The translations under genes were made by a program, and so were the position numbers. The notes below the pieces were generated by a model, which ran no database searches, was not told the DNA's origin, and worked only from the letters and a program-made list of their open reading frames with translations. Positions 44,012-53,482 of a stretch of 64,000 bases of DNA are shown here, piece by piece; within the stretch, counting starts at the first letter, position 1; each line of letters starts with the position of its first letter. This stretch comes from Clostridiaceae bacterium BL-3 (GTDB taxonomy: Bacteria > Bacillota > Clostridia > Clostridiales > Clostridiaceae), in NCBI GenBank assembly GCA_902809985.1, contig CADDXC010000001.1, forward strand, positions 806,001 to 870,000. Reading direction: 5' to 3'.

Positions 44012-45088
44012 ATGATATGGCTAAAAAATATCAACAAGATTTATACAGGTAAAACTAATACAGTGGAAGCCTTAAAAAATGTCAATCTTCACATTAAAGC
44101 TGGTGAGATCTTTGGAATCATAGGGTACAGTGGAGCGGGAAAAAGCACTTTAATTCGCTGTATAAATTTATTGGAAAAGCCGACTTCCGGAGAAGTAATC
44201 GTAAATGGAAAGAATCTAACTCGTTTATCTCCAAGAGAATTGAGAGAGAGCAGAGAAAAAATTGGAATGATATTTCAAAATTTTAATCTCATGAAAAATA
44301 GAACGGTATTTGAGAATGTGGCCTATCCTTTAAAGAGAAAGGGCTTTAGCAAAAATGAGATAGAGAAAAAAGTACTGGATCTTTTAAGACTGGTGGAACT
44401 AAATGACAAAATAAAAGTGTATCCTTCACAGCTGAGCGGCGGGCAAAAACAGAGAGTTGGAATTGCCAGGGCACTGGCCAATGATCCTGAAGTGCTTTTA
44501 TGTGACGAGGCCACATCGGCTCTGGATCCACAGACAACTCAGTCAATTTTAAAACTTTTAAAAGGTATTAATGAAAATTTGAAATTGACTATAGTAGTAA
44601 TAACTCATCAAATGGAGGTAGTAAAGGAAATATGTCAGAGAGTGGCAGTAATAGATTCTGGTGAAATAGTTGAACAGGGGAATATAATAGATATATTTAC
44701 AAATCCAAAAGCTCCTATAACCAAAAAATTTATATCTTCACTATTTCATTATGAGAAAATATATGATTTTCTTGAAAAGGGAAGTTCGATGGGTGAACTT
44801 AAACAGGTAACTGAAGGAGAAAGTATTGTTAAAATATCCTTTACAGGGCAAAAAACAGGTCAGGCATTTATCTCGAAAATTTCTCGAAAATTTAAAATAG
44901 ATGCCAGTATACTATTTGGGAATGTAGAAATTATTCAAAATGTACCTATAGGAAATTTGATAGTGAAGTTAAATGGAACGGATGAGAGTATAGATAATTC
45001 AATAGCATACCTTGAAGAAAATAGCATACATATGGAATACGTAGGTATTAAAAATGATAGTGATAAATTAAAAGTTGGAAGTAATTGA
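44012..45088 (+). CDS. metN: Methionine ABC transporter ATP-binding protein
   Basis: A 358-residue ATPase. Walker A is GYSGAGKSTLIRCI, signature QLSGGQKQRVGIARAL, Walker B VLLCDEATSALDPQT, H-loop VITHQMEVVKEIC. The C-terminal 80 residues form the NIL domain, the ACT-like methionine-sensing domain of MetN. GGAGGG precedes ATG 44012. It heads the metNIQ operon under the SAM riboswitch and energises methionine uptake. Confidence 0.95.
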   Translation: MIWLKNINKIYTGKTNTVEALKNVNLHIKAGEIFGIIGYSGAGKSTLIRCINLLEKPTSGEVIVNGKNLTRLSPRELRESREKIGMIFQNFNLMKNRTVFENVAYPLKRKGFSKNEIEKKVLDLLRLVELNDKIKVYPSQLSGGQKQRVGIARALANDPEVLLCDEATSALDPQTTQSILKLLKGINENLKLTIVVITHQMEVVKEICQRVAVIDSGEIVEQGNIIDIFTNPKAPITKKFISSLFHYEKIYDFLEKGSSMGELKQVTEGESIVKISFTGQKTGQAFISKISRKFKIDASILFGNVEIIQNVPIGNLIVKLNGTDESIDNSIAYLEENSIHMEYVGIKNDSDKLKVGSN

Positions 45089-45127
45089 ATCTAAAATATG
45101 AATTTTTAAATTTTTGAAGGTGATAAA

Positions 45128-45808
45128 ATGAATGAATTTTTAGCAAAAATAGCACCAAATTTGGTGAATTTATATCCTGAAATGCTAAAAGCCATATTTG
45201 AAACTTTTTATATGGTGGCTGTTTCAGGAATTATATCTACAGTAGCTGGAACAATAATGGGAATTACCCTGGTTGTTACACAAGAAGGAGGTATACTTGA
45301 AAATAGAATTGTTAACAGTATACTTGGCAAAATAATAAATATTTTCAGATCTATACCATTTATTATCCTTCTTGCAGCTATAATCCCACTTACAAGACTT
45401 TTAGTAGGTACTACCATAGGTACAAGAGGAGCCCTGGTGCCTCTTATATTCGGCTGTACTCCATTTATTGCCAGGCAAATTGAATCTGCGCTGCTTGAAA
45501 TAGATAAGGGAGTAATTGAAGCGGCGCAATCAATGGGTTCAGGTCCCTTTGGAATAATTTTCAGAGTAATGCTTCTTGAAGGACTGCCGGGAATCATTCA
45601 TTCTCTTACAATAACAATTATAAGTCTTATTGGATTATCTGCTATGGCAGGTACTGTAGGAGGAGGGGGTCTTGGCGATTTCGCCATACGCTATGGATAT
45701 CAATATTTCCAGACAGATGTTATGGTAGCTACTATAATTGTGCTCTTGATTATTGTAAATGTCATTCAATTTGTAGGAGATATTTTATCAAAAATAACAA
45801 CACATTAA
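45128..45808 (+). CDS. metI: Methionine ABC transporter permease
   Basis: A 226-residue permease with five to six membrane helices. The EAA coupling motif is in KGVIEAAQSMGSGPFGIIFRVMLLEGLPGI. The C-terminus has AMAGTVGGGGLGDFAIRYGYQ, highly typical of MetI. AAGGTG precedes ATG 45128. Forms the membrane channel with MetN. Confidence 0.95.
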   Translation: MNEFLAKIAPNLVNLYPEMLKAIFETFYMVAVSGIISTVAGTIMGITLVVTQEGGILENRIVNSILGKIINIFRSIPFIILLAAIIPLTRLLVGTTIGTRGALVPLIFGCTPFIARQIESALLEIDKGVIEAAQSMGSGPFGIIFRVMLLEGLPGIIHSLTITIISLIGLSAMAGTVGGGGLGDFAIRYGYQYFQTDVMVATIIVLLIIVNVIQFVGDILSKITTH

Positions 45809-45833
45809 TTTAAAGATTAGGGAGGTCTTAGTA

Positions 45834-46664
45834 ATGAAAAAAATTTTAGTGTTATTTTTAACACTCGTATTATCTTTAGGGGTTTTGGCAGGCTGTGGTT
45901 CTAGTAACAGTGCTGGACAAACTTCTAGCAGTAAAAAGCAGGTGGTTAAGATAGGCATAACCGGTGATGATCATAAGATTTGGGACAAAGTTAAAGAAAA
46001 TCTGGCAAAGGAAAATATTGATCTGCAGATTGTGAGTTTTTCAGATTACGTACGTCCTAATATGGCACTTTCCGATGGTGAAATTGACTTGAATTCATTT
46101 CAACACTATGCTTATCTCAATAAATTTAAAGCACAACACAATCTGAAAATCAGTGCTATAGGTGAGACTGTACTCGCACCGCTTGGAGTATACTCACATA
46201 AAATAAAATCCATTAAAGACATTAAAGAAGGTGCAAAAATAGCTATTCCAAATGATCCTACAAATGAGGGCAGAGGATTGAACCTGCTTCAAAGTGCAGG
46301 CTTGATAAAATTGAAAGAGGGAGTGGGACTTCTACCAAAACTTCAAGATGTAACTGGAAATCCAAAGAATATTCAATTTGTAGAACTTGTTGCTACCCAA
46401 ATTCCCAGATCACTTGAAGATGTAGATGCAGCTATAATAAACAGTGGTGTGGCTATAGATGCCAAACTTAATCCAGTTAAGGATTCAATTTATCTAGAGG
46501 ATGTATCAAATAAAAATGCAAAGCCGTATATAAATGTAATTGCAGCTAGAGATAAAGATAAAAACAATGCCACTTATAAAAAGGTGGTTAAAGCCTATCA
46601 GACTGACGAGATAAAACAGCTTATAAAAGACACATATAAAGGATCAGAAATTCCTGTTTTTTAA
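45834..46664 (+). CDS. metQ: Methionine-binding lipoprotein
   Basis: A 276-residue lipoprotein of the NlpA/MetQ family. The signal peptide (1-21) ends in the lipobox LAGC. The mature protein has VKIGITGDDHKIWDKVKENL, MALSDGEIDLNSFQHYAYL, IPNDPTNEGRGLNLLQSAGLI and a binding-site region VDAAIINSGVA. GGGAGG precedes ATG 45834. It is the extracellular substrate receptor of MetNI. Confidence 0.95.
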   Translation: MKKILVLFLTLVLSLGVLAGCGSSNSAGQTSSSKKQVVKIGITGDDHKIWDKVKENLAKENIDLQIVSFSDYVRPNMALSDGEIDLNSFQHYAYLNKFKAQHNLKISAIGETVLAPLGVYSHKIKSIKDIKEGAKIAIPNDPTNEGRGLNLLQSAGLIKLKEGVGLLPKLQDVTGNPKNIQFVELVATQIPRSLEDVDAAIINSGVAIDAKLNPVKDSIYLEDVSNKNAKPYINVIAARDKDKNNATYKKVVKAYQTDEIKQLIKDTYKGSEIPVF

Positions 46665-46791
46665 GTCTGATTAAAATGAAGAGAATATTATTTTATAAAG
46701 ATATTTACTTGTGTAGAGGATTTAGATAAAATAGATGTTATATAAGTTGTAAGTATAAGAATAATATTAGCAGTATTTGGAGGAGTTTATT

Positions 46792-47970
46792 ATGAATAGA
46801 AGTTTTGCTACAAAGCTCATTCACCGTGGAGAACAAAATCCGGAATCCATTTCTAAATCCAAGACTTTGCCTATTTCTATGACTTCTGTATTTGCTTTTG
46901 ATGATGTGGAAACACTGGATGAAGTCTATGAGGGAAAGGCCAAAGGGTATGTGTATTCCAGAAATGGAAATCCAGTTCATGATGCATTGAAGGAAATAAT
47001 GTTCAGTATCGATGAAGGAGAGGATGCGCAGGTTTTTTCATCTGGCATGGCAGCTGTTTCCATGTCTATTTTATCTCTGGTAAAGGCAGGAGATCATATA
47101 ATTGCAGATAATGTACTATACGGTGGAACTTATCAATTTCTTAAGAATGAATTGAGTAAATTCAATATAGATGTTACTTTTGTGAATACTATAAATGATT
47201 CCATAGAGAAATATTTCAGACCTAATACAAAATTGGTGTATGTGGAAACTATATCGAATCCGCTTATGGAGGTTGCTGACTTGAGGACAATATCAAATAT
47301 TGCTCATGTTCATAAAGCCAAATTGATTGTGGACAACACTTTTGCCACTCCTATAGTATGCCAACCAATAAAACTTGGAGCAGATATAGTGGTGTATAGC
47401 GCTACAAAATATTTGTGTGGTCACAGTGATGTAACTGGTGGAATTGTGGTTTCAGATAAATATCTTACTCAAAATATAAGAAATATATCTGCACTCTATG
47501 GACCTATGATGAGTCCTTTTGATGCATGGCTTCTTATAAGAAGTCTTAGGACTCTGGAAATTAGAATGATTAAGCATTCCCAAAATGCTATGCAATTGGG
47601 AGATTTCTTGGAGAAGCACAGTAAAGTGAAAAAAGTTCATTATCCTGGATTGAAATCTTCACCTTCCAACAAAATGGCCAGTAAAAATTTCATCAATGGT
47701 TTGTATGGAGGAATGTTGAGCATTGATGTTGTAAATGGTGAAAGGGGAGCTTATGAACTTATAAGGGCACTCGACACTGTGAAATTTGTACCTAGCCTAG
47801 CAGGTGTGGCTACATCTGTATCATATCCCGTAAAGACTTCACATAGGGCACTAAATGATGATGAACTGCGTAAAGCAGGTATATCCAAGGGCCTAATACG
47901 TATTTCTACAGGTCTTGAAGATGTAGATGATTTGATCTCTGAATTTGACAAGGCTTTAAATAAAATATGA
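46792..47970 (+). CDS. Cys/Met-metabolism PLP-dependent enzyme (cystathionine gamma-lyase/synthase-like)
   Basis: A 392-residue fold-type I PLP enzyme. It has the YSRNGNPVHDALKE and FSSGMAAVSM blocks, LYGGTY, DNTFATPIVCQP and the PLP lysine in YSATKYLCGHSD. In methionine gamma-lyases the position after LYG is usually Cys; here it is Gly, which favours cystathionine gamma-lyase or gamma-synthase activity, but this cannot be settled from sequence. Start: ATG 46792 after GGAGGAG. It follows metQ by 127 bp, possibly with its own promoter. Confidence 0.9.
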   Translation: MNRSFATKLIHRGEQNPESISKSKTLPISMTSVFAFDDVETLDEVYEGKAKGYVYSRNGNPVHDALKEIMFSIDEGEDAQVFSSGMAAVSMSILSLVKAGDHIIADNVLYGGTYQFLKNELSKFNIDVTFVNTINDSIEKYFRPNTKLVYVETISNPLMEVADLRTISNIAHVHKAKLIVDNTFATPIVCQPIKLGADIVVYSATKYLCGHSDVTGGIVVSDKYLTQNIRNISALYGPMMSPFDAWLLIRSLRTLEIRMIKHSQNAMQLGDFLEKHSKVKKVHYPGLKSSPSNKMASKNFINGLYGGMLSIDVVNGERGAYELIRALDTVKFVPSLAGVATSVSYPVKTSHRALNDDELRKAGISKGLIRISTGLEDVDDLISEFDKALNKI

Positions 47971-47992
47971 AAACTTGGTAAAATAATTTTTA

Positions 47993-48036
47993 TGAGACTG
48001 TTGCACAGATAGTGTAACAGTTTCTCTTTGTTTCTG
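47993..48036 (+). terminator. Terminator after the PLP enzyme gene
   Basis: GAGACTGTTGCAC pairs with GTGTAACAGTTTCTC allowing a bulge, followed by a T-rich stretch. It separates the methionine genes from the glycyl radical enzyme operon. Confidence 0.7.
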
Positions 48037-48102
48037 TAATTTTTATCGTTAAATTAAAGTGTCAGCTTTTAAATAAAAATTGTGTTTATATTTACAAGAT
48101 CA

Positions 48103-48132
48103 TTGACATGAATATTGTATACAATATATAAT
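48103..48132 (+). promoter_or_regulatory. Promoter with a perfect palindrome filling the spacer
   Basis: TTGACA (48103-48108), 18 bp, TATAAT (48127-48132): both hexamers are perfect. ATATTGTATACAATAT (48112-48127) is a perfect 16-bp palindrome occupying the spacer, the ideal place for a repressor. The core TTGTATACAA is typical of GntR-family operators. It drives the glycyl radical enzyme operon. Confidence 0.8.
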
Positions 48133-48184
48133 ATACATATATTATATAGAAATAATTATATGAATTTATTATGGAGGTGTGATG

Positions 48185-50557
48185 ATGAGTGTTACGGATA
48201 GAATTGAAGAGCTTAGGCAGGGTTATTTAAACTCAAAGCCATCTATTTGTTATGAAAGAGCAAAAATTTGGACTGAATCTCATGAGAGTACAGAGGGGGA
48301 ACCATTGTCTATTAGAAGAGCAAAAGCTTTCTTAAAAGCATGTGAAGAGCTCCCTGTAAATATATTTGAGAATGAGCTGATTGTGGGAACAGCGGGAAAA
48401 TTTAAGAGAACCGGCATACTTACTCCTGAATATTCATGGAAATGGGTTGACAAGGAGATGGATTCCTTTGATAAAAGGCCCCAGGATCCTTATTATATTA
48501 CAGATAGCCAGAGGCAGTTTGTACGTGATAAAATATTTCCATATTGGAAAGGTAAATCCCTGGAAGAATGTTTCTTAAAAAGAGTACCTAAAGAAACTGC
48601 AAAATTACTGATTGATACTGGGATAATCGATACTGATTCAAAATGGAGACAGGCAGTTGGCGAAATTACTCCGGATTACCAGGATATATTATTTGCAAAA
48701 GGGTATGGGAAAATTAAGAGTGAAGCTGAAGAGCATTTAAGTGAATTGGAGGAAACCTCCGTGGAAAACATTGATAAAGTGAATTTTTACAGGTCTGTAA
48801 AAATTGTGGCTTCTGGAATAATAAAATTTGCAAATCGGTATTCTGATAAAGCAGAAGAGCTTGCAAGAGAAGAAAACAGCCTTGAGAGGAAAAATGAATT
48901 GATGGAAATATCAAGAATATGTAAAAAGGTGCCTGAAAATCAACCTGAAACGTTTTATGAAGCAATTCAATTTCTATGGTTTGTGCAATTGGGCTGTATA
49001 ATTTCTGAGAACCCTCTTTCCCTTAATTTAGGAAGATTTGATCAATATATGTACCCTTATTATGAATCTGATATTAAATCAAATAAAATAACAGAGGAAA
49101 AAGCTCAAGAATTAATAGAAGCTCTATGGATTAAGCTATCCGAATGGATATGGACAATATCTTCTAATACAGCTGGTTATTTTGCAGGGTATAATCAATT
49201 CCAAAATTTAACGGTTGGTGGCAGAAAAAGAGATGGAAGTGATGCCACAAATGATCTATCATACATGTGCCTTAAGGCAACAGCAAATGTAAAAACCCAT
49301 CAACCGGGTTTAAGCGTTCGAATTCATTCGGGATGTCCTGAAGAATTTTTAATGGCAGTATGCAAGCTGGTTAAAACGGGAACTGGATTTCCTGCCATTC
49401 ATAATGATAACGTTGGCTCACAGATGCTTTTGAGGGCGGGGTATGAACCTGAAGATGCGAGGGATTGGAACAATTGCGGCTGTGTAGTACCTCATTTTAG
49501 GAAGACAGGGGAATGGACATCAGCGGCAAATATCAATTTTGGGGCAGCACTTGAATATGCATTAAATGAAGGTAAAAGTAGATTGACTCATGAATCTATG
49601 GGGCTCAGCGAAAAAAATGCATCTGAATTTGATACTTATGAAGAGGTGAAAAACGCCTTTTTGAAACAGCTTGCAAATTTAATAAAACATACTGTTATTG
49701 GAACGGTAATAGCGCAACAGCTCCACACAGAGCTAGTTCCAAGGCCATTTTTGTCAACCTGTGTGGATGGATGTATGGATAAAGGTAGAGATTTGAGCAA
49801 AGGCGGTGCCAAGTACAATATAGGGCCTGTTTTAACAGGAATAGGTTTGGGAGTTGTATCAAATTCTCTAGCTGTAATAAAAAAGTTGGTTTTTGAAGAA
49901 GATATTACTACTCTTGAGGAGCTAAACAAAGCAATGGATGCGGATTGGAATGGATATGAAGAGTTGCGGAAGAAAGCACTGTCAGTTCCAAAATACGGAA
50001 ATGACAATGAATATGTAGACTCCATTGCAGTGGAAATTTCTGATTTTTATTATAGAGAAGTTACAAAGTACAAAGATATTTTTGGTTCTAAATTCAATTC
50101 GGCATTTATGGGTATTTCCAATTATATACCTACAGGCAGAGTAATAGGAGCGACGCCCTGCGGCAGAAAGGCAGGAACACCTTTGTCAGAGGGAGTATCG
50201 CCATTTACGGGAAGCGATACGAACACGCTGCTTGCTGCAATGAAATCAGCAGCAAAGGTCAATCATGATGTACACACAGGGGGTACACTTTTGAATTTGA
50301 GATTGTCACCTGAATTTTTAAAGTCGGATAGGGGACTTAGAAATTTAGAGGCTATAATCAGAGCATATTTTTCATTGGGAGGATTTCATGTACAATTTAA
50401 TACCGTGTCTAACGAAATATTGCGTAAGGCTCAGGAATCACCTGAAGATTATAAGGATCTGTTAGTTCGTGTTGCAGGTTATAGTACTCAATTTGTGAAT
50501 TTGTCAAAAGAAGTTCAGGATGCAATTATCGCAAGAACAGTACATGAAAGTATGTAG
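48185..50557 (+). CDS. Glycyl radical enzyme of unknown substrate (PflD-like)
   Basis: A 790-residue member of the pyruvate formate-lyase/glycerol dehydratase superfamily. The N-terminal PFL domain has YERAKIWTESHESTEGEP and RRAKAFLKACEELPV. The active-site loop is DWNNCGCVVPHFRKTGEW. The cysteine is present, but the residue two positions on is Val where dehydratases, choline lyase and arylacetate decarboxylases have Glu. The C-terminal radical motif is RVAGYSTQFVNLS, with the glycine in AGY, and IIARTVHE at the end. Start: ATG 48185, seven nt after GGAGG. Reaction unknown. The neighbouring sulfur genes do not prove a sulfur substrate. Confidence 0.92.
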   Translation: MSVTDRIEELRQGYLNSKPSICYERAKIWTESHESTEGEPLSIRRAKAFLKACEELPVNIFENELIVGTAGKFKRTGILTPEYSWKWVDKEMDSFDKRPQDPYYITDSQRQFVRDKIFPYWKGKSLEECFLKRVPKETAKLLIDTGIIDTDSKWRQAVGEITPDYQDILFAKGYGKIKSEAEEHLSELEETSVENIDKVNFYRSVKIVASGIIKFANRYSDKAEELAREENSLERKNELMEISRICKKVPENQPETFYEAIQFLWFVQLGCIISENPLSLNLGRFDQYMYPYYESDIKSNKITEEKAQELIEALWIKLSEWIWTISSNTAGYFAGYNQFQNLTVGGRKRDGSDATNDLSYMCLKATANVKTHQPGLSVRIHSGCPEEFLMAVCKLVKTGTGFPAIHNDNVGSQMLLRAGYEPEDARDWNNCGCVVPHFRKTGEWTSAANINFGAALEYALNEGKSRLTHESMGLSEKNASEFDTYEEVKNAFLKQLANLIKHTVIGTVIAQQLHTELVPRPFLSTCVDGCMDKGRDLSKGGAKYNIGPVLTGIGLGVVSNSLAVIKKLVFEEDITTLEELNKAMDADWNGYEELRKKALSVPKYGNDNEYVDSIAVEISDFYYREVTKYKDIFGSKFNSAFMGISNYIPTGRVIGATPCGRKAGTPLSEGVSPFTGSDTNTLLAAMKSAAKVNHDVHTGGTLLNLRLSPEFLKSDRGLRNLEAIIRAYFSLGGFHVQFNTVSNEILRKAQESPEDYKDLLVRVAGYSTQFVNLSKEVQDAIIARTVHESM

Positions 50558-50560
50558 AAT

Positions 50561-51442
50561 ATGAGTGGTATGAGTGAAAAAGGATATGTATCCCAGATAC
50601 AAAATTTTTCAGTAAATGATGGAAATGGAATACGTACAACTATATTTTTATCAGGATGCCCGTTGAGATGTAAATGGTGCTGTAATCCAGAAACATGGAC
50701 AGTTAAGCCTAAACTTGCAGTATTTAAGGAAAAATGTGTTAAATGCGGAAAATGTATTGAAGTGTGTCCTACAAAGCAAAAAAATTGTGTGACCTGCGGC
50801 AGATGTGTTAATGTATGCTCGTATGGTGCAAGAAAAATTGTTGGAAGGTACATGTCTGTTAAAGAAGTTATGGATCAAATAAGAAAAAATATGGTTTTTT
50901 TCAGGGAATCGAATGGAGGAATAACTTTTTCAGGAGGTGAAGCAACATTTCAGCAGAATTTTTTGAGAGCTCTTGTAGATGAAAGCTATAGTATTGGAAT
51001 TGATATGGCTATTGAGACCAGTGGATATTTTATATGGGATGAAGTGAAAGATATATTTGAAAAGCTTGATTTTATATTTGTAGATATAAAAAATATGGAT
51101 GAAAAGGAACATATAGAATTAACTGGTGTAAGTAATAAGTTGATTTTAGAAAATATTAAAAGAATAGGAAAATTAAAAAAGGAAACAGTAGTCAGAATTC
51201 CTCTTGTCGCTGGAATAAATGACAAAGAAGAAAATATTACGGCTGCAGCTGAATATGTAAAGAAATATGTACCTAATGGGAAAATAGAAATTTTACCCTA
51301 TCATAATTTAGGAGAAGGTAAATATGAAACTATAGGGTTGGGAAGATTCAAAAATGAATTTGTCACGCCGGGATCTGATGAAGTTGATAGTGTAAAGCAA
51401 TTGATCTGCAGCACGGGGGTTGAACTGGCGGATTATAGATAA
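50561..51442 (+). CDS. Glycyl radical enzyme activase (radical SAM)
   Basis: A 293-residue activating enzyme. The radical-SAM motif is SGCPLRCKWCCNPE (C-x3-C-x2-C). An inserted ferredoxin-like domain with two cluster motifs, CVKCGKCIEVCP and CVTCGRCVNVC, is typical of activases for non-PFL glycyl radical enzymes. SGGEATFQQNF and AIETSGYF follow. Its start is 3 bp after the enzyme's stop codon, so the two genes form an operon. It installs the glycyl radical on the preceding enzyme. Confidence 0.94.
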   Translation: MSGMSEKGYVSQIQNFSVNDGNGIRTTIFLSGCPLRCKWCCNPETWTVKPKLAVFKEKCVKCGKCIEVCPTKQKNCVTCGRCVNVCSYGARKIVGRYMSVKEVMDQIRKNMVFFRESNGGITFSGGEATFQQNFLRALVDESYSIGIDMAIETSGYFIWDEVKDIFEKLDFIFVDIKNMDEKEHIELTGVSNKLILENIKRIGKLKKETVVRIPLVAGINDKEENITAAAEYVKKYVPNGKIEILPYHNLGEGKYETIGLGRFKNEFVTPGSDEVDSVKQLICSTGVELADYR

Positions 51443-51455
51443 TATAGAAGTTACT

Positions 51456-51500
51456 TTAATAGGATTATTTCGATTATTTGAGACAATCCTATTAATTTTG
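51456..51500. terminator. Terminator between the activase and pepF
   Basis: TTAATAGGATT (51456-51466) pairs perfectly with AATCCTATTAA (51485-51495) and a short T run follows. It may serve both converging genes. Confidence 0.75.
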
Positions 51501-51531
51501 TAACCTCATATCATTTTAAATTATTTTTAAA

Positions 51532-53226
51532 TTACAGTTTTTTGTCATCTATTAAATTGAACCATTCATTTATAGGTTTCATAATTGAACTTATACATCC
51601 ATTTTCGAAAGGAGATTTAAGGTTAGCCAATTTTACCAATTCCAAAAAGGATTTTGTGCCTCCCACCTTGCATATTTTTATATAATCATTCCAGGCATAT
51701 TTTCTATTGTCCATGGCTTTCTTCCAGAATTGAAGGGCGCATATCTGTGCCAGTGTATAATCTATATAGTAAAAAGGTACATTGAATATATGGGACTGCT
51801 GGAACCACCAGCATCCTTTTTCAAGAAAATCACATCCGGTATAATTTTTATGAGGGAGATATTTCTTTTCTATATTTCTCCAGGCTTTTTTCCTATCAGA
51901 AGGAGAGACCTCAGGATTTTCATAAACATAATGCTGGAATTCATCCACCGTAACACCATAGGGAATAAATTTTACAGCGCTTTCAAGGTGGGCAAATCTG
52001 TATTTATCTGCATCTTCTTTAAAGAACAGATTCATCCAGGGCCAGGTGAAAAACTCCATGCTCATTGAATGTATTTCGCAGCTTTCGTAGGTTGGAAAAA
52101 TACATTCTGGAATGTCAATCCATCGGGACAGATAAGTCTGAAAGGCATGCCCAGCCTCGTGAGTCAAGACATCTACATCCCCTGAGGTTCCGTTGAAATT
52201 TGAAAATATGAAAGGTGCTTTGTAATCTGGTATATAAGTACAGTATCCACCACCAGCCTTACCTTCTTTGGTTATAAGATCCAAAAGTTCTTTTTCCAGC
52301 ATGAAGTTAAAGAATTTCCCGGTTTCGTCAGATAGCTCAGAATACATTTTACGGGCATTTTTCACTATCCATTTTGAAGTTCCCTTTGGCCTGGCGTTTC
52401 CAGTGGCAAACTCAAAGTTTTCATCATAATAAGTAAGATTGTCAAGGTCAAGCCTTTTTCTCTGTCTTTCATAGAGTTCTGAAGCAGCGGGTACGAGGTA
52501 TTTTTCCACCTGTTTTCTGAAATTGGCTACCATCTGTGGATTATAGTCACTTCTTTTCATCCTTATATAACCTAGCTCCACAAAGTTTTTGAAACCCAGT
52601 TTTTTGGCAATTTTATCTCTTATTTTCACCAGATCATCATATATTTTATCAATTTCATCTTCATGATCTGTAAAAAATTTGTACTTGGCATCAGAAGCAT
52701 TTTTTCTCACTTCTCTGTCCTTGTCCTGCATAAAAGGCGTTAACTCAGAAAGGTTTCTGGTTTCACCCATGAAGGGAATTTTTGCAGAAGCCAGCAATTT
52801 GGTATATTGTGATGACAGTGCATTTTCAAGTTGTAAGTCCTCTATTACTTTAGGGGAAAATGCTTTTAGGGAAAATTCAGCCAAAGTGAAAAATTGTCTG
52901 CCAAGTTTCTCTTCCAGTTCTTTTCTGAATTTTGAGTGAATCAGCTCTTTGTAAAATGTAAAGTCAAGTTCATTATACAGCGGTGAGTATTTGTCCCAGT
53001 AATTTTGCTCCTCGTCATAGTGTTTATCTTTTGTATTTATACTGTGCCTTATTTCAGCTAGAGTTCCCATAGTCTGAAGGTGGTTTCTAATGTGATTTAT
53101 ACGATTTATGCAGTCAAGTTGTTTTTCAAAACTGTTAGAGATTTTCAGTTCACGTATAAGAGAATCAATTGATGCTTTAACTTTCTCATAGTCAGGTCTT
53201 TCATATTTAAATTCACTGAATTTCAT
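51532..53226 (-). CDS. pepF: Oligoendopeptidase F-family M3 metallopeptidase
   Basis: A 564-residue zinc peptidase. HEAGHAFQTY supplies the HExxH motif, with the third ligand Glu in FPTYESCEIHSMSMEF. The N-terminal helical half (about 1-200) is of the oligoendopeptidase F type, and the C-terminus has FYYIDYTLAQICALQFW. It is cytoplasmic, with no signal. AGGTTTATT gives a modest ribosome binding site before the ATG. The last 29 bp of the gene, including the stop, recur at 36715-36743. Confidence 0.92.
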   Translation of the reverse strand: MKFSEFKYERPDYEKVKASIDSLIRELKISNSFEKQLDCINRINHIRNHLQTMGTLAEIRHSINTKDKHYDEEQNYWDKYSPLYNELDFTFYKELIHSKFRKELEEKLGRQFFTLAEFSLKAFSPKVIEDLQLENALSSQYTKLLASAKIPFMGETRNLSELTPFMQDKDREVRKNASDAKYKFFTDHEDEIDKIYDDLVKIRDKIAKKLGFKNFVELGYIRMKRSDYNPQMVANFRKQVEKYLVPAASELYERQRKRLDLDNLTYYDENFEFATGNARPKGTSKWIVKNARKMYSELSDETGKFFNFMLEKELLDLITKEGKAGGGYCTYIPDYKAPFIFSNFNGTSGDVDVLTHEAGHAFQTYLSRWIDIPECIFPTYESCEIHSMSMEFFTWPWMNLFFKEDADKYRFAHLESAVKFIPYGVTVDEFQHYVYENPEVSPSDRKKAWRNIEKKYLPHKNYTGCDFLEKGCWWFQQSHIFNVPFYYIDYTLAQICALQFWKKAMDNRKYAWNDYIKICKVGGTKSFLELVKLANLKSPFENGCISSIMKPINEWFNLIDDKKL

Positions 53227-53359
53227 TTAAATAAACCTCCAATACAAATTGAGTTCATTAACATTATAGTATATGTGATTGAATTTTGAAAATAGATAAT
53301 TTGATGTTTGGAATCAAATCTGATAAAATATAAATAATATAATGAAAGGTAATATCTTA

Positions 53360-53377
53360 ACACTGCAGCTGCAGTGT
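53360..53377. other. 18-bp perfect palindrome upstream of rlmH
   Basis: ACACTGCAGCTGCAGTGT in the 53227-53482 spacer, followed after some bases by a T-rich stretch. Possibly a terminator for a short transcript or a binding site. Confidence 0.45.
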
Positions 53378-53482
53378 ATTGTTTTGTATACTTGTTTTTT
53401 TGTCTATCTTTCCAGTTTTAGTAGAGGAGAGATTTTTTTATGTTTGTTTTGAAAGTTAACAATTTGAAAAGTGGAGGACGAT

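Noticed and set aside
50515-50853. Minus-strand open frame of 112 codons over the activase gene
   Set aside because: Antisense to the radical-SAM and ferredoxin motifs, no ribosome binding site, and composition typical of a shadow frame.
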